A stretch of 9,982 bases of DNA from Eggerthellaceae bacterium (GTDB taxonomy: Bacteria; Actinomycetota; Coriobacteriia; Coriobacteriales; Eggerthellaceae). Within the stretch, counting starts at the first letter, position 1, and each line of letters opens with the position of its first letter. The stretch is from positions 1 to 9,982 of the forward strand of contig CAADXT010000007.1 of NCBI GenBank assembly GCA_900753095.1, written 5' to 3'. The notes under the pieces are model-generated. The model was not told the DNA's origin. It searched no databases and saw only the letters and a program-made list of their open reading frames with translations. Below are positions 5,474 through 9,982 of this stretch, piece after piece. Both the position numbers and the translations under genes were made by a program.

Positions 5474-6553
5474 ATGAACGAAACGGATCGCGCTATCCGC
5501 TGGGGCGTTATCGGCTGCGGCGATGTGGTGGAAACGAAAAACGGCCCCGGCCTTTACCTGGCCGAGCATTCCGAGCTCGTCGGCATATGGAACCGCACGA
5601 AGTCGAAAGCAGAAGATTGGGTGCAGCGCCACGGCCACGGCCGCGCGTTCGACACGCTTGAAGAGCTTTTGTCCGACCCCTCCATCGACATCGTCTATGT
5701 TGCCACCACGCCGAACTGCCACAAGCAGCACGCCATAGCCGTGGCCGAGGCCGGCAAGCATTGCTATCTGGAAAAGCCCATCGCGCTTTCCTGGGATGAG
5801 GCGCAGGAAATCAAAGCCGCCTTCGAGAAGAGCGGCACACGCTGTTTCGTTGCCCACTACCGCCGTGGCATGCCTCGCTACAAAACGCTGAAACAACTTC
5901 TTGACCAGGGGAAAATCGGCAAGGTACGCGGCGTGCAGGTTATCCGCACCCAGCGTCAAACCGCCGAAGAGCTTCTGCCCGAGTCGGAGAAGCCTTGGCG
6001 CGTACGCCCCGAGGTTTCGGGCGGAAGCCACTTCTACGAGGGCGATGCCCACATGCTCGACCTTATCGCGTTCCTAACCGGCACCATCGCCGATTTCAAG
6101 CTTGAGGTGGGCAACGCCACCCACTGCTACCCCGGCGAAGACACCGTTTCGCTTACCGGCGTTACCGAAAACGGGGTGATGGTTTCGGGGCTGTGGTGCT
6201 ACGCCACGTACAAGGCCATCGACCGTTTCCTTATCTACGGCGACAAGGGCAGCGTCGAGTTCTCGTACTACAACAACGCTGCGCCCCTGCACGTGGAAAC
6301 GCTGGCGAACCCCGACGCCGTTGCCCATGAAGGCGTGATGGGCGGCGTTCGCAAAGAAGCCGAGCTGGTAACCGAGGAAATCACCGTGCCCGAGGAAAGC
6401 TACCCCGGCAACGGCCAAATCCAGGACATCGTAAACGATCTCCTGGGCAAACCCGGCTGCCTATGCACCAGCACGCTCGACAACGCGCTGAACACCCTCC
6501 GCATAACCTGGGCCGCCCACGAACAGCGCCAAGCCCAGCTGAAAAGCCAGTAA
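5474..6553 (+). CDS. Gfo/Idh/MocA family NAD(P)-dependent oxidoreductase
   Basis: A 359-residue cytoplasmic dehydrogenase of the glucose-fructose oxidoreductase / inositol dehydrogenase / MocA family, whose members oxidise or reduce sugars, cyclitols and related compounds. The N-terminal Rossmann domain shows WGVIGCGDVV (G14, G16) and, at the end of a later strand, VYVATTPNCHKQHA. The family hallmark EKP is at residues 100-102 (YLEKPIAL). The C-terminal domain carries GGSHFYEGDAHMLDL, with D191 and H193 in the usual catalytic position. The exact substrate cannot be deduced. GGGAGGA ends 4 bases before the ATG, a clear ribosome site. A perfect 10-bp hairpin starts 7 bases after the stop. It lies between an amidohydrolase and a glycolysis/rhamnose gene pair, so a role in sugar or sugar-acid use is plausible but only inferred. 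Confidence 0.92.
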   Translation: MNETDRAIRWGVIGCGDVVETKNGPGLYLAEHSELVGIWNRTKSKAEDWVQRHGHGRAFDTLEELLSDPSIDIVYVATTPNCHKQHAIAVAEAGKHCYLEKPIALSWDEAQEIKAAFEKSGTRCFVAHYRRGMPRYKTLKQLLDQGKIGKVRGVQVIRTQRQTAEELLPESEKPWRVRPEVSGGSHFYEGDAHMLDLIAFLTGTIADFKLEVGNATHCYPGEDTVSLTGVTENGVMVSGLWCYATYKAIDRFLIYGDKGSVEFSYYNNAAPLHVETLANPDAVAHEGVMGGVRKEAELVTEEITVPEESYPGNGQIQDIVNDLLGKPGCLCTSTLDNALNTLRITWAAHEQRQAQLKSQ

Positions 6554-6559
6554 AATCCA

Positions 6560-6596
6560 ACCCGTGCGGCTTCCGTTGAGCAGGGTCCGCACGGGT
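6560..6596. terminator. Perfect hairpin after the oxidoreductase gene, possible terminator
   Basis: ACCCGTGCGG (6560-6569) pairs perfectly with CCGCACGGGT (6587-6596) around a 17-base loop. On the plus strand no T-run follows (GATTGCG), so it would be a weak intrinsic terminator for the oxidoreductase. On the minus strand it is followed by TGGATTTTA, a somewhat better tail. It could therefore end a minus-strand RNA from the structured region to its right. Confidence 0.45.
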
Positions 6597-6599
6597 GAT

Positions 6600-6800
6600 T
6601 GCGCAGATGGGGCCTTTCTTGCATACCCCTCCCAAGAAGAGTCAGTCAAAGAGGCAGGCAATGCGAACAGCCGCAGCGGCGTAACGCCATCAGCCCGCAA
6701 GAGCGAAGAGGGCAAAGCCCTCCAGCGCTCCCCATTACCCACAGATGTATCCCCCACCCGCACAAGCCACGCCAAGGGCAGGGATAAGATTGTGGTAAAT
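6600..6800. ncRNA. Candidate structured RNA or MITE-like repeat upstream of pyk
   Basis: No credible gene is present, but stems are unusually dense: TTCTTG/CAAGAA (6616-6638); GGCG-TAA-CGCC (6678-6688), overlapping an alternative GCCG-CAG-CGGC (6670-6680); GAGCG..GAGGGC-AAA-GCCCTC..CGCTC (6701-6730); and a long hairpin at 6735-6798 (TTACCCACAG with TTGTGGTAA plus TATCC with GGATA). ATGGGG (6607-6612) can pair with CCCCAT at 6730-6735 and enclose the first three. The sequence does not match RNase P, tmRNA, SRP or a riboswitch that I recognise. Strand is undecided: a possible minus-strand promoter is TTGGCG-18-GATACA (6746-6775), with the 6560-6596 hairpin as its end. Confidence 0.33.
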
Positions 6801-6834
6801 CCCCATTTCCGAAGCACATCACGGCAATATGTCT

Positions 6835-6840
6835 TACAAT
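6835..6840 (+). promoter_or_regulatory. Possible -10 box of the pyk-rhaB promoter
   Basis: TACAAT, a good -10 match, is 88 bases before the pyk start. The -35 positions 16-18 bases upstream show no consensus. Transcription from here would give a leader of about 80 bases. Confidence 0.35.
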
Positions 6841-6927
6841 TTCGAACGTATTGTCGTTTAACGGTTGCTTTCTTTCGCCCACTGGAATGGAAGCAGGCAG
6901 CCACCGATCGAAAGGCGCATCATCCCG

Positions 6928-8424
6928 ATGATGAAGCGAACCAAGATCATCTGCACTCTGGGCCCCGCCGTGGACTCCGAGTCAGCATTGAAAAATCTTG
7001 TGCTAGCAGGCATGGACGTTGCCCGCTGCAACTTTTCCCATGGCTCCCATGCCGAGCACAAAGCGCGCATGGACCGCTTGAAGAAGGTCCGTCGTGAGCT
7101 GGACGCACCCTGCGCCATCATGCTCGACACGAAGGGCCCTTCTATCCGCACCGGCAAACTCGAAGGCGCAGAGCCGGTTTTGCTGCGTGCCGGCGACAAC
7201 TTCTTCCTCACCGAAGAAGACGTGCTGGGCACCTCCCGCCGCGTGCACCAAACTTTCAAGGGCCTGCATAAGTTCGTAGAGCCCGGCACCATCATCCTTA
7301 TCGACGATGGCCTGATCGAGCTTGCGGTCGACCGCGTTGTGGGCACCGACATCCAGTGCACCGTGCAAAACTCGGGCATGCTCGGCGAATGCAAGCAGCT
7401 GAACCTTCCCGGCACCAACGTGCCCCTGCCCGTCATGACCGAGCAGGACAAAGAAGACCTGCTGTTCGGCATCGAACAGGGCGTCGACTTCGTGGCGGCA
7501 TCGTTTGTGAGCTGCGGCGACGACGTACGCGCCATCCGAGCGTTCCTCACCAACCACGGCGGCAGCAGCATCCGCATCGTGGCAAAGATCGAGAACGCCC
7601 ACGCCGTTGAGCACATCGAGGAAATCATCGAGGTTTCCGATGCCGTCATGGTCGCCCGCGGCGACCTGGGCGTGGAGGTTCCCTCCAACCAGGTTCCTCA
7701 CCTGCAGAAGAAGATCATCAAGGCATGCAACCGCGCCTACCGCCCGGTTATCACCGCCACGCAAATGCTCGATTCCATGATGCGCAATCCACGCCCCACC
7801 CGCGCAGAGGTTGCCGACGTGGCAAACGCCATCTACGACGGCACCGACGCCGTTACCCTTTCCGGCGAAACAGCCATCGGCATGTACCCGGTTCCCGCGG
7901 TGCAGACCATGGCGCGCATCGCCGAAGCAAGCGAGTCGCACATCTACGACGAAGGCTCCATCCCCAACCGCAGCGCTGAGCAGGAAAGCATCTCCGCCGT
8001 GGTGGGCCTGGCCGCCGTAACCGCCGCCGAAAACGTGGGCGCCTGCTGCATCGTTACCCCCACCATGACCGGCCGCACGGCCCGCATGGTTTCGAACTAC
8101 CGTCCGAAAATGCCCATCTACGCGGTAACCACCACCGAAGAGTACCGCCGTTCCCTGCAGCTGAACTGGGGCGTTACCCCGCTTCTGGGAAAGGTGGTTG
8201 GCGATGCCTCGTTCGTTCTGGAGCAGGCGCGCAACGTCGTGGTGAAGAAGGGCTTCGTGAACAAGGGCGACATCTGCGTGTTCACCTTGGGCGACCGCAC
8301 CACTTCCCCACGCGTCAGCCAAACCGGCGGCGCAGTGAACTTCGATCCTTCTGCACCTTCCCCACGTCCCACCAACGTGATGCAGATCGTGCAAATCGGC
8401 GTTGATGCAGAGGGGGACAACTAA
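6928..8424 (+). CDS. pyk: Pyruvate kinase
   Basis: Catalyses the last step of glycolysis: phosphoenolpyruvate plus ADP to pyruvate plus ATP. With the ATG at 6928 it has 498 residues, slightly above the usual 470-480. The N-terminal barrel starts KRTKIICTLGPA and shows ARCNFSHGSH. The B domain follows LDTKGPSIRTG. The signature IVAKIENAHAVEHI holds catalytic K220 and metal ligand E222; ARGDLG holds D246; TATQMLDSM and LSGETAIG complete the active site. The C-terminal domain covers roughly residues 340-498. There is no extra C-terminal PEP-utiliser domain. The residue that is Glu in K+-dependent and Lys in K+-independent enzymes is Ser72 here. The start is not firm: ATGs at 6928 and 6931 are adjacent, the only ribosome-like site (AAAGG, 6911-6915) is 12 or more bases away, and the frame is open upstream to a TTG at 6865. 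The family N-terminus favours 6928/6931. The stop overlaps the rhaB start. Confidence 0.96.
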   Translation: MMKRTKIICTLGPAVDSESALKNLVLAGMDVARCNFSHGSHAEHKARMDRLKKVRRELDAPCAIMLDTKGPSIRTGKLEGAEPVLLRAGDNFFLTEEDVLGTSRRVHQTFKGLHKFVEPGTIILIDDGLIELAVDRVVGTDIQCTVQNSGMLGECKQLNLPGTNVPLPVMTEQDKEDLLFGIEQGVDFVAASFVSCGDDVRAIRAFLTNHGGSSIRIVAKIENAHAVEHIEEIIEVSDAVMVARGDLGVEVPSNQVPHLQKKIIKACNRAYRPVITATQMLDSMMRNPRPTRAEVADVANAIYDGTDAVTLSGETAIGMYPVPAVQTMARIAEASESHIYDEGSIPNRSAEQESISAVVGLAAVTAAENVGACCIVTPTMTGRTARMVSNYRPKMPIYAVTTTEEYRRSLQLNWGVTPLLGKVVGDASFVLEQARNVVVKKGFVNKGDICVFTLGDRTTSPRVSQTGGAVNFDPSAPSPRPTNVMQIVQIGVDAEGDN

Positions 8425-9914
8425 TGGACATCAAAACCAACTGCTATGCCGCCGTCGACATCGGGGCCTCATCCGGCCGCGTGGTAATCGGCGAGGTTAC
8501 GCCCGAGGGAACCATCGAGCTTACCGAGATCCATCGATTCGACAACATCCAGAAGCGCTCCGGCGGGCATGACTGCTGGGACGTCGACATGCTCTTCCGC
8601 GAAACGCTCGCGGGCCTGGCAAAGTGCAAAGACGCAGGCTATGCGCCTAAAACCGTAGGTATCGACACCTGGGCGGTTGACTTCGTGCTGCTCGACGAGC
8701 ACGACAACGTGCTGGGCGATGCCGTTGCCTACCGCGACGAGCGCACCAACGGCATGTACGCGGTGGCCGACGCCATCATGGCGCCCGACGCGGTATACCG
8801 CCGCACGGGTATCCAGCGCCAGCCGTTCAACACCATCTACCAGCTGCTGGCCCTGCAGCGCGAGCACCCCGAGCAAATCGAAGCGGCCGAAACGTTCCTG
8901 ATGATCCCTGATTATCTGGCGTTCTTGCTTACCGGGACCAAGGCCAACGAATACACCAACGCTTCCACCACGTGCCTCATGAATGCGCGCACGCAGCAGT
9001 GGGACGAAACCATCCTGGACGCCTTCGGCATTCCCCGCAGCATGTTCTGCGAGGTGGTTATGCCCGGCACCGACCTGGGAGCCGTAACCCCCGAAATCGA
9101 GGCGAAGATCGGCTACCCCACGCACATCATCGCGCCGGCCACGCACGACACAGGCAGCGCCTACCTGGCCGTTCCTGCGCGCGATGCCGATGCGGTGTTC
9201 CTTTCCTCGGGCACTTGGAGCCTGCTGGGCGTGGAAAACGAAGGCCCCATCACCTCGGACGCCTCCCGCTTCCAGAACTTCACCAACGAAGGTGGCTTTG
9301 AGCTGCGCTTCCGCTTCCTGAAGAACATCATGGGCTTGTGGATGATCCAATCCATCCGCCGCGAGCTGAACGGCGTTTCCTACGTGGCGGGCAAAGACAC
9401 CCATCAGCAGGCAGCGGAAGACGAGCTCCCTCCCTTCATGCACGAGGCCATCGAGTGGGGCTTCCCCGAGCTCATTGCCCGCGCAAAGGAAGCCGAAAGC
9501 TTCGAGGCGCACGTGAACGTGAACGACGACCGCTTCCTTGCGCCCGACTCCATGATCGAGGAGATTCGCCGCGCTTGCTTCGAAACCGGCCAGAACGTTC
9601 CGCAGACCGTAGGCGAGCTTATGCGCTGCGTGTACGTAAGCCTTTCGTCTTGCTATGCGGAGTCCATCGCCGAGATGGCTTCGCTTACCGGCCGCACCTA
9701 CACCTCGATCAACATCGTGGGCGGCGGCTGCCAAGACGGATACCTCAACGAGCTCACCACCCGGGCTTGCGGCATTCCCGTGTTTGCGGGCCCCGTTGAG
9801 GGCACCAGTTTGGGCAACTTGGCCGTGCAGATGATTGCTGACGGAGCATTCCCCGACCTTCAAAGCGTGCGCGACGCCATCGCCACATCATTCGATGTGA
9901 AGCGCTTTGAGTAA
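8424..9914 (+). CDS. rhaB: Rhamnulokinase
   Basis: A FGGY-family carbohydrate kinase of 496 residues that phosphorylates L-rhamnulose with ATP to L-rhamnulose 1-phosphate in L-rhamnose catabolism. Features matching RhaB rather than other FGGY kinases are AVDIGASSGRV at residues 10-20 (phosphate binding), HRFDN, WDVDMLF, GIDTWAVDFVLLD (from residue 79), AYRDERT, TGIQRQPFNTIYQL, MIPDYLAFLLTG and EYTNAST. The catalytic base is probably D242 in ATHDTGSA, followed by SSGTWSLLG (261-269) and the nucleotide-site GGGCQDGYLNELT from 433. The ATG shares its A with the pyk TAA stop (TAATG). AGGGGG (8411-8416) inside pyk lies 7 bases before it, so translation is likely coupled. No rhamnose isomerase, aldolase, transporter or regulator is in the window. 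A hairpin follows 4 bases after the stop. Another FGGY specificity cannot be excluded, but the match is strong. Confidence 0.9.
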   Translation: MDIKTNCYAAVDIGASSGRVVIGEVTPEGTIELTEIHRFDNIQKRSGGHDCWDVDMLFRETLAGLAKCKDAGYAPKTVGIDTWAVDFVLLDEHDNVLGDAVAYRDERTNGMYAVADAIMAPDAVYRRTGIQRQPFNTIYQLLALQREHPEQIEAAETFLMIPDYLAFLLTGTKANEYTNASTTCLMNARTQQWDETILDAFGIPRSMFCEVVMPGTDLGAVTPEIEAKIGYPTHIIAPATHDTGSAYLAVPARDADAVFLSSGTWSLLGVENEGPITSDASRFQNFTNEGGFELRFRFLKNIMGLWMIQSIRRELNGVSYVAGKDTHQQAAEDELPPFMHEAIEWGFPELIARAKEAESFEAHVNVNDDRFLAPDSMIEEIRRACFETGQNVPQTVGELMRCVYVSLSSCYAESIAEMASLTGRTYTSINIVGGGCQDGYLNELTTRACGIPVFAGPVEGTSLGNLAVQMIADGAFPDLQSVRDAIATSFDVKRFE

Positions 9915-9918
9915 CCGC

Positions 9919-9950
9919 AAGCGCCCCTCCCCGCGAGGGGCGCTTCTGTG
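9919..9950 (+). terminator. Terminator of the pyk-rhaB unit
   Basis: AAGCGCCCCTC (9919-9929) pairs with GAGGGGCGCTT (9935-9945) around a 5-base loop, directly after the rhaB stop. The tail is CTGTG, with only two T at the stem end, so it is a strong stem with a weak T-run. Nothing further is recognisable up to the window end at 9982. Confidence 0.65.
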
Positions 9951-9982
9951 ACCAGCGGTCAGGGCGGGCTCGGGCGTCCAAA

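Noticed and set aside
6600..6800. Cobalamin or other known riboswitch, RNase P RNA, tmRNA or SRP RNA
   Set aside because: I looked for the characteristic conserved boxes on both strands and did not find them. A partial resemblance of AGTCAG..GGCAGGC to a B12 box is not supported by the rest of the aptamer.
6461..7097. Open frames on both strands across the gap before pyk
   Set aside because: They overlap the oxidoreductase or pyk in wrong frames, lack ribosome sites, and cover stem-rich non-coding sequence.
7003..8394. Minus-strand 463-codon open frame opposite pyk
   Set aside because: Antisense shadow of a strongly supported enzyme gene; composition is His/Gly/Val-rich with no motif.
8469..9863. 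Minus-strand 464-codon open frame opposite rhaB
   Set aside because: Antisense shadow without start signals or domains.

Overview
The window is a GC-rich (about 60% by eye) bacterial chromosomal segment. It has dense, mostly co-oriented housekeeping and metabolic genes, strong hairpin terminators and AGGAGG-type ribosome sites. Gene content and protein style suggest a high-GC Gram-positive of the Coriobacteriia (Eggerthella/Slackia-like); this is inference from sequence character, since no rRNA or other marker is present.

Left part (1-1611): the 3' end of murB (peptidoglycan precursor synthesis) runs off the left edge. It converges on two small minus-strand genes: a 77-residue two-helix membrane protein, and a 114-residue membrane protein whose split zinc-ribbon cysteine pairs flank two helices. 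Two strong hairpin terminators lie between these two genes, one pointing each way.

Middle part (1612-5331): a long non-coding stretch carrying several inverted repeats, including a perfect 18-bp palindrome, precedes an MFS transporter that probably starts at a TTG codon with a good ribosome site. After its terminator comes about 530 bp of non-coding DNA with a hexanucleotide repeat and inverted-repeat copies of short motifs (a likely dispersed intergenic element). A promoter and a 16-bp palindrome then precede an M20D-type amidohydrolase.

Right part (5474-9914): a Gfo/Idh/MocA oxidoreductase is followed by a 374-bp gap full of potential RNA stems (candidate structured RNA or MITE-like repeat). 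Next come pyruvate kinase (pyk) and, overlapping its stop codon by one base, a rhamnulokinase (rhaB). A hairpin closes this pair. Pyruvate kinase is central glycolysis; rhamnulokinase would phosphorylate L-rhamnulose, and its tight coupling to pyk with no other rhamnose gene in view is the most unusual gene arrangement here.

I found no CRISPR array, tRNA, rRNA, insertion sequence or prophage gene. No wholly new multi-gene system is evident. The most promising unexplained signals are the structured 6554-6800 region, the inverted-repeat element at 3724-3960 and the palindrome cluster before the transporter.
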